In this document: one piece after another, positions 51,199-60,004 of the stretch
How the letters are laid out: the number at the start of each line of letters is the position of its first letter
Numbering within the stretch: position 1 is the first letter of the stretch
Assembly (NCBI GenBank): GCA_037189645.1
Contig: JBBCIY010000002.1
Span: 460,922-524,921, forward strand
From: Taishania sp037189645
GTDB lineage: Bacteria > Bacteroidota > Bacteroidia > Flavobacteriales_D > Crocinitomicaceae
Direction of reading: 5' to 3'
Length of the DNA: 64,000 bases
The notes under the pieces: model-generated
Database searches by the model: none
What the model saw: the letters and a program-made list of their open reading frames with translations, nothing else
Told to the model about the DNA's origin: nothing
Position numbers and translations under genes: made by a program

Positions 51199-52557
51199 TT
51201 ATTCATACATTAAGTTATATATAGGATTGTGAAATGTATCCATCAGGTTAATTGTTTGTCCATCTGTTTCATTAACGAGCCAAACCTTTCCGTTTTGTGC
51301 TGTTAGCAGATACCCGCCTTCTACGATGGTAGCTGACGCATTACTGAACCCCTTTTCCAAAGGAACGGTCCATTTGATTTCTCCGTTTTGTGCATTTATC
51401 AGTTGAAGGTTGTAGCCGGATTCTGATGAAAGTGTAGGCTTAAAAGATATAAGTACACTTTTTTCATTATAGGCGAGTAGATTTGGAGAAAAATAGAATC
51501 GTCCGGGAGTAAAATTCGAATAAGAAATAAGCCTTGCGTTTTTAGAAGTAAAAAAATCACTGAATGAAGGATTGTCTGAGCTTTCGTTTCGGACAGTAAA
51601 TATGGCTTTTTTTGTAGGATATCCAACCTGTTGGAATTGGTTATATTTAATTAAGAAAACCCTTTCTTTGGCGTGAGGGGCTACTAATCCTGTAAATGTA
51701 TAAGCAGTTCTTTTTTGTGCTTTAGGTAATTTTTCGTTCCCTGTACTTCCGGGATATACCTTTCCAATAATCGGATAGTAATAAGGTTGCTTTCCTGTTT
51801 CGGTCAGCAGATAAAAACCATCTCCGTCGTATTCAGGAACAAAACGGATTTCTATAAATCCTGATTCCATACCCGGAAGATGATTATAGGTTTCCGGAGA
51901 AACTTCCGAGATATCATACGACTGCTGGTTGAATTTGTATAGTTTGTTCCCATTGAAAATACAGTATATATCTCCATTTTCAAATTGACGGATATCTATA
52001 TAATTGGAACTGGCGGATGAGAAGTTAATCCCTTCTATTGGCTTAGAGAAGACCTGTTTACCGTTTGAAACATCATAAATACTTATTATGGATTCCATGG
52101 ATTCTTTATAAGGGGAGACCTTTATTTTCCTTTCTTTATTTCCAAAAACACATGCGAAGGGTCTGTTGTCTGAGTTTACAAATCCAAAGACTTTTATGAC
52201 ATTTGTATCGATCTCTTCCTTTTCAGTGTCAATCGTACGACTAGGTGCCGTTTTGTTTGAAAATGATTTATCTGAAGTCGGTAAAACTGTTATATAGCTG
52301 GAAAATATCCCTATTATAACAGACCCGATTATACCTATGTATATCCATTTCTTCTGTGTATTTGCAGAAGCGGCCTGAGAAGTATTTTCAGTTGTGTGCT
52401 CATCTCCGTTGTGATGATAGTGATTGATGTTTACATCTCCGCTGTCCAGAATAAAGTGAGCTCCACAATTATTGCAGCTGTAACGGTCTCTCCTGAGTTT
52501 TGTATTCTTGACGCTCCCGCACTGAGGACATTTAATTACCTTAAATTTATCTGCCAT
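51199..52557 (-). CDS. Zinc-ribbon membrane protein with a propeller-like ectodomain, paralogue B
   Basis: A 452-residue protein. The N-terminus is a four-Cys zinc ribbon: IKCPQCGSVKNTKL then YSCNNCGAHF (about residues 8-37). A His-rich linker (NINHYHHNGDEH) and one membrane segment (about 70-90, KKWIYIGIIGSVIIGIFSSYI) follow. The remaining 350 residues are beta-rich with repeats suggestive of a PQQ/WD-like propeller (FENGDIYCIFNGNKLYKF, GEIKWTVPLEKGF, GGYLLTAQNGKVWLVNE). It is a paralogue of the 52723-54057 gene along its whole length. Function unknown. It has its own predicted promoter, and the SPFH gene follows after 57 bp. Confidence 0.75.
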   Translation of the reverse strand: MADKFKVIKCPQCGSVKNTKLRRDRYSCNNCGAHFILDSGDVNINHYHHNGDEHTTENTSQAASANTQKKWIYIGIIGSVIIGIFSSYITVLPTSDKSFSNKTAPSRTIDTEKEEIDTNVIKVFGFVNSDNRPFACVFGNKERKIKVSPYKESMESIISIYDVSNGKQVFSKPIEGINFSSASSNYIDIRQFENGDIYCIFNGNKLYKFNQQSYDISEVSPETYNHLPGMESGFIEIRFVPEYDGDGFYLLTETGKQPYYYPIIGKVYPGSTGNEKLPKAQKRTAYTFTGLVAPHAKERVFLIKYNQFQQVGYPTKKAIFTVRNESSDNPSFSDFFTSKNARLISYSNFTPGRFYFSPNLLAYNEKSVLISFKPTLSSESGYNLQLINAQNGEIKWTVPLEKGFSNASATIVEGGYLLTAQNGKVWLVNETDGQTINLMDTFHNPIYNLMYE

Positions 52558-52583
52558 AGTTGTTGTATAGGTCTATTGTAAAC

Positions 52584-52613
52584 AAATATATAAGAAACTG
52601 TTTTATTTCAATC
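52584..52613 (-). promoter_or_regulatory. Predicted promoter of zinc-ribbon paralogue B
   Basis: On the minus strand ATTG (52613-52610), an 18-bp spacer and TATATTTG (52591-52584) fit the Bacteroidota promoter. The ATG at 52557 lies 27 bp beyond the -7 box. The SPFH and small membrane genes may be read from it as well. Confidence 0.6.
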
Positions 52614-52722
52614 TTTTGGAAGCAATAAAAATCATTCAGTCGCAATTTATGCAAACTTCTTTCACATTTTGCCGGTTGATGTCGTAGTAATGTGATTTCC
52701 GGCGTATCATTGTGATGGGGGA

Positions 52723-54057
52723 TTACAGTTGATTAAAGTCTGTTGAATGAACCGTTTCACCAGTACTTTTATTGATCAGCCAGGAATGTTTGTGTCCGAT
52801 AATTAAATAACCGTTTTCAGCTACTACAGCTTTTACAGTATTTACATTTTCTTCCCAAGGAATGGTCCATTTGATTTCGGCATTTTCAGCATTTATTAAT
52901 TGGAGTTGGGGAAGAGCATCAGGGGCCATTGAGGGTTTAAAGTATATCAGTACATTGTTTTTATCAAAGGTTAATACACTTGCGGAGAAGTAAAGTCGTC
53001 CAGGTGTGAAGTCAGAGAAAGAGATTACTCTTGCACGTTCTTTGGACCATGGGCGCAGAAGTACTTTTTTATAAGGAGAACGGTCCGTGAATATTCCTGA
53101 GCCGCCATAATCTTTTACCCATTCAAATCTGGGAGTATCTCTTGGAAATCCTGATAGGAAGAAGTAATTATATTTTATCAGCTGGATTTTTTCTTCAGAA
53201 AAATCCAATGACCTGGCAGAAAATCTGTAAGCGGTTCTTGTTTCCACCTGAGATGTTGTTTCTGTTATTGCTGAATCAAACTGATCTTTGTTATAGATTT
53301 TTCGGATCAGGGGATAGTAGTAGCGTTCTTTTCCACTGTTTGTCATTAATTTAAAGCCATCTCCATAATTGTCATATACGAATTCAATGAATGCAAATCC
53401 TGATTCCATATCAGGTAAATCCTTGTATGTTTCGGGAGACACTTCGGAGAAGGAGAACGATTGGGGATTGATGCTGAATAATTTTGTTTTATTGATAATG
53501 AAATACATATCTCCGTTTTCAAATTGACGGATACTGACATCGGATAATTTCGGGGCAGCTTCAATGGGTTTCATTGAAAGTTGTTTCCCGTCAACCGGGT
53601 CATAAATACCGATATGCGGAATTTTATTTCCGACTGAAGAGGAGTCGGAAATCTGATTTCCGATAACACATATAAATGATTTTTTATCCTTATTCACAAA
53701 TCCGCAGATTTTTTGAATATCCCATTTGATGACTTCTTTTTTGACCTCTTCTCTTTTGTAGGTTGAATAGGTCGTCTTGCTGGAAGGAGGGGAAGTGAAT
53801 AACGAGCTGATAATCGAATATACGATCGATACAACTATAAAGCTGAGAGTTGTATACCCGATAATTTTAAGAGTCAGAAGTTGATTTAACGGGGAACTCT
53901 GGCGGTCATTATGGTAATAATGATTGATGTTAATGTCATCATTGTCAATAAAAAAATCAGTTCCACAACTTCTGCATTGATAAAGATCAGCTTTGATTTC
54001 CGTGTTTTTGACACTTCCGCATTGTGGACATTTGATTGCTTTTATCTGTTTAGCCAT
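52723..54057 (-). CDS. Zinc-ribbon membrane protein with a propeller-like ectodomain, paralogue A
   Basis: A 444-residue protein with the same plan as paralogue B. A zinc ribbon (IKCPQCGSVKNTEI, then YQCRSCGTDFF) is followed by NINHYYHN, one membrane segment (about residues 66-88, IIGYTTLSFIVVSIVYSII), then about 350 beta-rich residues. Shared strings include SIRQFENGDMYFI (IRQFENGDIY in B), FSEVSPETYKDLPDMESGF and SFSDFTPGR-like text. The ribbon faces the cytoplasm and the beta domain the periplasm if the positive-inside rule holds. No family recognised. It is the first gene of the minus-strand run. Confidence 0.75.
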   Translation of the reverse strand: MAKQIKAIKCPQCGSVKNTEIKADLYQCRSCGTDFFIDNDDININHYYHNDRQSSPLNQLLTLKIIGYTTLSFIVVSIVYSIISSLFTSPPSSKTTYSTYKREEVKKEVIKWDIQKICGFVNKDKKSFICVIGNQISDSSSVGNKIPHIGIYDPVDGKQLSMKPIEAAPKLSDVSIRQFENGDMYFIINKTKLFSINPQSFSFSEVSPETYKDLPDMESGFAFIEFVYDNYGDGFKLMTNSGKERYYYPLIRKIYNKDQFDSAITETTSQVETRTAYRFSARSLDFSEEKIQLIKYNYFFLSGFPRDTPRFEWVKDYGGSGIFTDRSPYKKVLLRPWSKERARVISFSDFTPGRLYFSASVLTFDKNNVLIYFKPSMAPDALPQLQLINAENAEIKWTIPWEENVNTVKAVVAENGYLIIGHKHSWLINKSTGETVHSTDFNQL

Positions 54058-54082
54058 AAAAATATAAGTCGTTATTTGTTAC

Positions 54083-54090
54083 CAAATTTA
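54083..54090 (-). promoter_or_regulatory. Candidate -7 element of zinc-ribbon paralogue A
   Basis: The minus strand reads TAAATTTG, an exact TAnnTTTG match, 26 bp before the ATG at 54057. No clear TTTG stands at the -33 distance. Confidence 0.4.
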
Positions 54091-54211
54091 GTAAGAAATC
54101 CACTATGGCTTATTTTGTTTTAAACGGGAATACGTTTTTTAGACGTTCTGACAAGTTATTTTTACGCTGGATTTCAGGTTAAATTCTATACTTGTATTAA
54201 TTTTACATCTG

Positions 54212-55396
54212 ATGAGTGATCTGAAGCAATACATTGTCCAACGTTCGGAAGAATTGTTTGAGAAAGTACGGGGGTATCGTGAGCACCTGCACCGTTACCC
54301 GGAATTGTCGTACCAGGAATTTGAAACGATGAAATTTGTTTCCGGTCGGCTGGCAGAACTGGGGATCGAGCACCAGGCCGGGATCGGAGGGACAGGAGTT
54401 GTCGGGATGATCCACGCATCACATCATACAGATGATATGGATGCTGTTGGGTTGCGGGCAGACATGGACGCGCTGCCGATCAAAGAAGAGAACGAAGTCC
54501 CGTACAGGTCCACGGTGGAAGGGGTGATGCACGCCTGCGGGCACGATGTGCATACGTCTGTTTTGCTGGGAGCTGCTGAAATTCTCAATGAATTGAAAGA
54601 ACAGCTGCCACATCCCGTAAAGTTGATCTTTCAGCCAGGAGAGGAAAAAAATCCGGGAGGAGCTTCACTGATGATCCGGGATAAAGTGCTGGAAAACCCG
54701 GCGGTGAGATCCATTTATGCATTGCATGTTTTTCCCGATCTTCCCGTTGGAAAGACAGGATTTAAAGGAGGACTGTACATGGCGAGCTGTGACGAAATCT
54801 ACATCACCATCCACGGAAAAGGAGGGCATGGAGCTACACCACATCAGTGTATTGACCCGATCGTGATCGGCGCGGAACTGGTTCTGAATTTGCAGACGAT
54901 CGTAAGCAGAAAGTGCGACCCGAAGATTCCGTGTGTGCTGACATTCGGCCATTTTGAAGCATTGGGAGCAACCAATGTCATTCCCCCGAAAGCGGTTTTG
55001 AAAGGAACTTTCCGCACGATGAACGAAGCATGGAGGGCAGAAGCATTGCAGCTGATCGAAAAACATGCGCGGGCGATCGTTGAAGGAAACGGCGGACGAT
55101 TGGAAATAGAGATCAGCAAAGGGTATCCGTTCCTGGAAAACGATGAGGAGCTGACCGAAGAGCTCAGGCAAAAAGCTATTGACCTGCTGGGCGCGGACCA
55201 GGTAGAGGACTTACCCATCCGGTTGACTGCAGAGGATTTCTCGTTCTATGCACAGGAAATCCCCGCTTGTTTCTTCCGCATTGGAGTGAGAAATGAAGAA
55301 AAGGGAATAACAGCCGGAGTGCATCACCCACGTTTTGACATTGATGCGAACGCGTTGAAAACAGGAATGCAGATGATGTGCCTGGCGGCTTTTTGA
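54212..55396 (+). CDS. M20D-family amidohydrolase (aminoacylase/carboxypeptidase type)
   Basis: A 394-residue metallohydrolase of the M20 family, subfamily of hippurate/IAA-amino-acid hydrolases and N-acetyl-diaminopimelate deacetylases. The metal-binding catalytic domain shows LRADMDALPIKEEN, GVMHACGHDVHTSVLLG, FQPGEEKNPGGA and HVFPDLPVG. The inserted dimer domain (about residues 180-295) opens TIHGKGGHGATPHQCIDPI. The conserved Cys of this subfamily is in HACGHD. Cytoplasmic, with no signal peptide. The physiological substrate is not readable. TATACTTG at 54187-54194 is a near -7 promoter match. Confidence 0.93.
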   Translation: MSDLKQYIVQRSEELFEKVRGYREHLHRYPELSYQEFETMKFVSGRLAELGIEHQAGIGGTGVVGMIHASHHTDDMDAVGLRADMDALPIKEENEVPYRSTVEGVMHACGHDVHTSVLLGAAEILNELKEQLPHPVKLIFQPGEEKNPGGASLMIRDKVLENPAVRSIYALHVFPDLPVGKTGFKGGLYMASCDEIYITIHGKGGHGATPHQCIDPIVIGAELVLNLQTIVSRKCDPKIPCVLTFGHFEALGATNVIPPKAVLKGTFRTMNEAWRAEALQLIEKHARAIVEGNGGRLEIEISKGYPFLENDEELTEELRQKAIDLLGADQVEDLPIRLTAEDFSFYAQEIPACFFRIGVRNEEKGITAGVHHPRFDIDANALKTGMQMMCLAAF

Positions 55397-55443
55397 ATGG
55401 CGAAACACGTAGCGATGGAAGTAAGAAGTATTTAATTGAAGAG

Positions 55444-56019
55444 ATGAATAAATTAGTGATCATATTGACTTGCCTGATCTGGTTTTCCTGCGGAAAGAAA
55501 GCCGGGGAAGAGCTTCCCGTAACGGATATTCACCACATCCAGGACTTGGGGACGCTGGCAACGACCGAATATACATTTGGAAAGATCGTTCACCTGAACG
55601 ATGATAAGGACTGGTACCGGTTCGGGGACAGGAAGATACTGATCAGGGTGAAGGCAAAAGCGAAAGCGGGTATTGACCTGACCAAAATGAATGACAAGGA
55701 CGTGGAAGTGACCGATGAAGGAAAAACAGTTAAATTGCTGCTTCCCGCTCCTGAAATCATCTCGTTTGAGATGAATCCAAATGACATCCGCACTGAAATG
55801 ACAGATGTGAACGGGTTCCGGTTTGAATTTTCCCAGGAAGAGAAAATGAAAGTGCTGCAATTGGGAGAAAAGAGCATTCGGGAAGAAATGAAAGAGAGTA
55901 ATATTTTAACGGACGCAAAAAGGAACGCACGTGTTTTTCTCAAAGATTTTTACCAGGACATGGGTTATGAACATGTAATTATTGACTTTAAACCTTCAGA
56001 AGAAAGTGGCAGGAAATAA
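55444..56019 (+). CDS. DUF4230 lipoprotein
   Basis: A 191-residue probable lipoprotein. From the ATG at 55444 it begins MNKLVIILTCLIWFSCGKK, a short hydrophobic signal with a Cys lipobox at about residue 16; the frame is open further upstream to 55378 but that would bury the signal. A DUF4230 domain follows: IHHIQDLGTLATTEYTFGKI, KILIRVKAKAKAGIDLTKM, then VKLLLPAPEI. The function of DUF4230 is unknown. Its end overlaps a second DUF4230 gene. Confidence 0.82.
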   Translation: MNKLVIILTCLIWFSCGKKAGEELPVTDIHHIQDLGTLATTEYTFGKIVHLNDDKDWYRFGDRKILIRVKAKAKAGIDLTKMNDKDVEVTDEGKTVKLLLPAPEIISFEMNPNDIRTEMTDVNGFRFEFSQEEKMKVLQLGEKSIREEMKESNILTDAKRNARVFLKDFYQDMGYEHVIIDFKPSEESGRK

Positions 56020-56659
56020 AAGAGCAGAAATTATCCGGCTGATTATCAATGGTACGGTCATCGCTGCAATAATTGTTGGAGTCGTATTTCTTGTGCGAAA
56101 ATGCAACGCGGGGGAAAATTCGGAATGGGAACTGGAAAATCATCCGCTGAAAATTGAGAACATCCGTAAAATCGCTGAATTGAGCACGGTCAGCTACCTG
56201 GATGAAGTGGTGGTCGATACCATTGAATACTACGACGGGCTGGGCGAGCAGATTACGGGTAACGTAAAAAAGCTGTCGGACATTGAGAACTGGAAATATT
56301 CCATTCGCGGATCAGCAATTAAACGCCGCCTGACGCTGATCGTTGGCGGAGAGGTCCGTTACGGTTTCGACTTAAAAGACACCACTTTCCATACACGTTT
56401 CTCGGGAGATTCTGTTTTTGTTACGGTTGCCCAACCGAAAATCCTGGATATTCTTGTTCCTCCATCGAAAACAACCGTGTTCCAGGAGCACGGTAAATGG
56501 CACGACAGTGCACGGAGAAAGCTGCAGCAGAAAGCTGTCAACACACTGTCGCATCGTTCTAAGCAGCTGGGACTGGAGGAAAAATCAAAGAAACAGCTGG
56601 AATCCCTGCTTCAAAAGCTGATAACCGAAAAACGAACTTTAATTATGACGTACCAATGA
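56006..56659 (+). CDS. DUF4230 membrane-anchored protein
   Basis: A 217-residue protein with one N-terminal membrane segment (about residues 10-30, LIINGTVIAAIIVGVVFLV), followed by a DUF4230 domain (about 45-215) with IRKIAELSTVSYLDEVVVDT, RLTLIVGGEVRYGFDLKDTTF and VTVAQPKILDILVPPSKT. The GTG at 56006, inside the preceding gene, is the likely start; a TTG at 55982 is an alternative. Tandem with the lipoprotein DUF4230 gene, so the two are probably functional partners. It ends in a 4-bp ATGA overlap with the next gene. Confidence 0.8.
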   Translation: MAGNKRAEIIRLIINGTVIAAIIVGVVFLVRKCNAGENSEWELENHPLKIENIRKIAELSTVSYLDEVVVDTIEYYDGLGEQITGNVKKLSDIENWKYSIRGSAIKRRLTLIVGGEVRYGFDLKDTTFHTRFSGDSVFVTVAQPKILDILVPPSKTTVFQEHGKWHDSARRKLQQKAVNTLSHRSKQLGLEEKSKKQLESLLQKLITEKRTLIMTYQ

Positions 56660-57066
56660 AAAGACTGGCTATCCTGTTGATGTTGACGTTTGCAGCCGGT
56701 TGCTCGAAAGAGATACAGAACAACCGTGCACTGGACGGAGACTGGAAATCGGTAGATTTGTCAGTGTTTGACTACAGCGGATTAAAGACCAAACCGGAAT
56801 GTACAGGCAATATGCAGTTTAAAAGCGATGGTAAGAGATCCAGCACAGGAACGTATCGTTTCAGTCTTTACTTCGAGTACAACCAGTCGCCATTGAATTT
56901 TATTGAGCAGGGAACTTATTATATTGAGAATAAAAATAACATCAAGCTGCTTTCATCTGACGGAGAGGAAAAGATCGTAACTTTGGTCTACCATACGAAA
57001 GAAGACCTGGTGCTGGATTTTCCGAATGTTCACTACCTGGCATATTATATTGTATTAAAAAAATGA
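56656..57066 (+). CDS. Small lipoprotein of unknown function
   Basis: A 136-residue protein with a lipoprotein signal: MKRLAILLMLTFAAGCSKE, lipid-attached Cys at about residue 16. The mature part is beta-rich and resembles small lipocalin-like domains (LDGDWKSVDLSVFDYSG, STGTYRFSLYFEY, GTYYIENKNNIKLLSSDG). No family named. Translation starts within the stop of the DUF4230 gene, so the three are coupled. Confidence 0.75.
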   Translation: MKRLAILLMLTFAAGCSKEIQNNRALDGDWKSVDLSVFDYSGLKTKPECTGNMQFKSDGKRSSTGTYRFSLYFEYNQSPLNFIEQGTYYIENKNNIKLLSSDGEEKIVTLVYHTKEDLVLDFPNVHYLAYYIVLKK

Positions 57067-57080
57067 ACAGATAAATACTT

Positions 57081-57506
57081 ATGAATAGACTACTACTGAT
57101 TGTGAGCTGCCTGCTCATTTGTGCATGCCCTGCCTTGTCCCAGGAAAAAACCACAGACCGGGCTTTCAGCGAAGATTCCATATTCGGAATTACCGATGAG
57201 ATCGCTTCTTACCCGGGAGGATACAAGGAACTGATGCACTTCCTTTCTCAGAATATCAAGTATCCGGAAACTGCTCTTGAAAATGGCATTGAAGGAAGAG
57301 TTGATTTAAGATTCATCATTGAAAAAGACGGGAGTGTCGGAGAAGTTCAGGTACTGAGGGGAGTTCCGGGCTGCCCTGAGTGTGACCGGGAAGCTGTCCG
57401 GGTAGTCAGGCTGATGCCTGAGTGGAACCCTGCAAAAGTAGATGAGAATCCTGTCCGGAGTTATTTTCTCCTGCCGGTCAATTATAAAATGGTAACATTT
57501 AAATGA
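57081..57506 (+). CDS. Secreted protein with a TonB C-terminal domain
   Basis: A 141-residue exported protein. Signal peptide about 1-21 (MNRLLLIVSCLLICACPALS). The rest is a TonB C-terminal domain: GYKELMHFLSQNIKYPETAL, EGRVDLRFIIEKDGSVGEVQ and EAVRVVRLMPEWNPAK. It has no proline-rich spacer or N-terminal membrane anchor of a working TonB, so it is probably one of the many Bacteroidota periplasmic TonB_C-like proteins rather than an energy transducer. It begins 14 bp after the small lipoprotein gene. Confidence 0.85.
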   Translation: MNRLLLIVSCLLICACPALSQEKTTDRAFSEDSIFGITDEIASYPGGYKELMHFLSQNIKYPETALENGIEGRVDLRFIIEKDGSVGEVQVLRGVPGCPECDREAVRVVRLMPEWNPAKVDENPVRSYFLLPVNYKMVTFK

Positions 57507-57523
57507 TAACTGCTACTTTACTT

Positions 57524-58777
57524 ATGAAACTCACTTTTGTTATACTACTTCTTTCTTTTTCTCCACTCCGCGCCCAGGTGGCGGGTTGTACGGATCCATT
57601 GGCCAGTAACTACAATGAATTTGCCAGTATCAATAACGGAACGTGCGCTTATTCCACCGTTGAGCTTGTTCCCGATATAAGTATGGTGCTGCCTGCTGAA
57701 ATGAATGAAACATCCGGATTACTGCTCCTTAACGACCGGCTTTTCACCCATAATGACGATACGGATACGAACCTGTATTCATTCGATCCCTACAATCCGT
57801 CCGATTTTACCATTTTTCCCATTCCTTTCGTGACAAACAAAGATTGGGAGGATATAGCAGAAGATGAAACGTACATTTACATCGGTGATTTCGGGAACAA
57901 TGGAACTGGAAACAGGACAGACCTGAGGATTTTCCGGATCGCTAAGTCAGATCTGGAGCAGAATCCGGTTGCAGACACGATCCTGTTCAGTTATGAAGAC
58001 CAGACAGATTTTGCTTCGCATGACCCCAACACTACTGATTTTGATTGTGAAGCGTTTATCGTTACAGAAAATAAGATTTACCTTTTTACGAAGGAGTGGA
58101 TCAGTAAAAAAACGACCGTTTATGAACTGGAGAAAACTCCCGGTACACACATTGCATACATGAAAAGCACGTTTAATGTACAGGGACTGATTACGGGGGC
58201 AACTCACCTGGAAGACCGGCAGCTGGTCGTGCTTTCGGGGTATTCTATAGTTTTACAGCCATTTGTTTACTTGTTATATGACTTCCCGGACAATGATTTT
58301 TTTGGTGGCAATAAAAGAAAGATTCCGATCAGTCTGCCTTTTCACCAGGTGGAAGGAATCACTACCTCAGACGGGCTTCATTATTTCCTTTCGAATGAGC
58401 AATTCAACCAGGGAAGCATTGCGATTGATCCAAAGATCCTGCATCTTGACCTCGAATCTTATCTTTCGGCTTATTTATCGGCTGATCCCTTATCTGTACC
58501 GGAGCTCCATGGAAAAGAGCTTTCTTCCATTCTGGTTTATCCCAATCCTGCAAGTGATTTTATTGTCGTCAGTATCCCGGAAACAAGCATGAAGAACGAT
58601 GAATTATCAATGGATATTGTTGATCCGGCCGGGAAAAAAATAATGACTCAGCAGGTTAGTTGCCCACTGACTGTTATCGACCTAGGTAATCTCTCGCATT
58701 CGCCCGGAATATTCCATGTGCTGATCCGGAATAAACCGGACATGGTTGTTTCAAGGTTGCCCGTTTACATTCATTAA
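57524..58777 (+). CDS. T9SS type A sorted secreted protein
   Basis: A 417-residue exported protein. The ATG at 57524 gives a signal peptide (MKLTFVILLLSFSPLRAQ). A Cys-bounded motif CTDPLASNYNEFASINNGTC (about residues 21-40) is the DPxAxNYN-type calcium-binding module of many marine surface proteins. The middle 280 residues look like a six-bladed beta propeller (DIAEDETYIYIGDFGNN, EAFIVTENKIYLFTK, GITTSDGLHYFLSN), as in esterase-like or SdiA-regulated folds. The end is a T9SS type A domain with ILVYPNPASD. It lies 17 bp after the TonB_C gene. Confidence 0.82.
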   Translation: MKLTFVILLLSFSPLRAQVAGCTDPLASNYNEFASINNGTCAYSTVELVPDISMVLPAEMNETSGLLLLNDRLFTHNDDTDTNLYSFDPYNPSDFTIFPIPFVTNKDWEDIAEDETYIYIGDFGNNGTGNRTDLRIFRIAKSDLEQNPVADTILFSYEDQTDFASHDPNTTDFDCEAFIVTENKIYLFTKEWISKKTTVYELEKTPGTHIAYMKSTFNVQGLITGATHLEDRQLVVLSGYSIVLQPFVYLLYDFPDNDFFGGNKRKIPISLPFHQVEGITTSDGLHYFLSNEQFNQGSIAIDPKILHLDLESYLSAYLSADPLSVPELHGKELSSILVYPNPASDFIVVSIPETSMKNDELSMDIVDPAGKKIMTQQVSCPLTVIDLGNLSHSPGIFHVLIRNKPDMVVSRLPVYIH

Positions 58778-58873
58778 GAGAGGTATGGAAGAATAAATCA
58801 GTGTTTGCTGAACAGGCAAGAATTTATTTTTTCTATATTTATTCTTCATTGTAATCGACGTAACTGCTACTTT

Positions 58874-59927
58874 ATGAAAACGATCACTGGTTCGCCCCTG
58901 GTTTTTTGGTTATGTTGCTACATCAGCGGTATTCTTGTTTCATTGACAGGAGAATGGCTGTTACTTTCCGTGATTTCCATAGCTGTCTTTTTAGCTGGTG
59001 TACTTCTTCCGTATCTGTCCGCTACTCTGAGAGCGTACATTGTTTTCGCTCCCTTGTTCTTCATTACAGGCTCGTTGTCGATGGAACGCGTGTTCCCGAA
59101 GCAGAATGACGCATTGACCAACGGAGAAAACTATTACGTCGGAACGATCGAACAGCAGCTCACCTCAGGAAAAATATGGAGCACCAACCTTATTCGGCTT
59201 CAATCAGGGATGCGGAAGAATGGAAAATGGGAACAGACCAATGAACGGGTGTTGCTGCTGACAGAAAACGGCGAAATCTTATTGAACCAGAATGATGTGA
59301 TCCTTTTTAAGACCGGGTTCAAAGAAATTACGACAGCGAACAATCCTGGCGAGTTCAATGCAAAAATGTACTGGTATTCCAAAGGAATAAGATACCAGGG
59401 ATTCGGGGCATCAGAGCAGATCAAGCTCATAGAACCCGTCCCTTTGGGATGGTTTGACCAGTTGCTGGAATCGGTGAGAAACTATTCAACAGCAGTGCTG
59501 GACAGGTGGGTAGGTCAGAAAGATGCTCCGCTGATAAAAGCGATTCTGCTGGGCGATAAGAGTGACCTGGATACGGAAACAAAGCGTGTCTTTACAAATA
59601 CAGGCGCGATGCACATGCTGGCTGTTTCCGGAATGCACATCGGGCTGATTGTCGTGCTCCTCGGAGGGATCTTCAAAGTGCTGTTCTTTTACAGGGGAAG
59701 GACCATTGCCTTGTGGCTGATGATAGTCCTCTTGTGGTTTTATGCCTTTTTAACCGGTTTTTCAGCTTCTGTTACCCGTGCGGTTGTGATGTTTACCATA
59801 CTTAATCTGGGCCGGGTTTATGCGAAGAGGGTACCAGCCGGTCAATGCGTTGTCTGCTGCTGCATTTTTCATCCTGGTATGGGACCCCAAAGAGGAGAGA
59901 TTTCAAACCTTTTGTAGGGAAATTTAG
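58874..59927 (+). pseudogene. comEC: Truncated and frameshifted ComEC (DNA-uptake channel)
   Basis: The frame from the ATG at 58874 encodes the N-terminal third of a ComEC/Rec2 protein: membrane segments, an OB-like DUF4131 region (about residues 80-190), then the competence domain with KAILLGDKSDLDTETKRVF, HMLAVSGMHIGLIVVLLGGI and FYAFLTGFSASVTRAV. At the G run 59829-59831 the frame breaks. Reading on in the next frame restores YQPVNALSAAAFFILVWDP, the expected family text, up to about 59888. Beyond WDP the family expects a DVGFQLSYL-like helix, but the DNA is unrelated and stops at 59927. Two lesions therefore disable it: a single-base shift and loss of the C-terminal two thirds, right where the restriction island begins. 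A sequencing error could explain the shift but not the truncation. Confidence 0.82.
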
Positions 59928-60004
59928 AGGATATTTTGAAAAATGAAAAGGAATTAAATCATTATTTTTTATAATAATTTTATATTGCAAACAACAAATA
60001 GATT

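Noticed and set aside
57081..57506. A functional TonB energy transducer
   Set aside because: There is a cleavable signal peptide but no membrane anchor that persists, and no Pro-rich spacer. Only the C-terminal domain is present.
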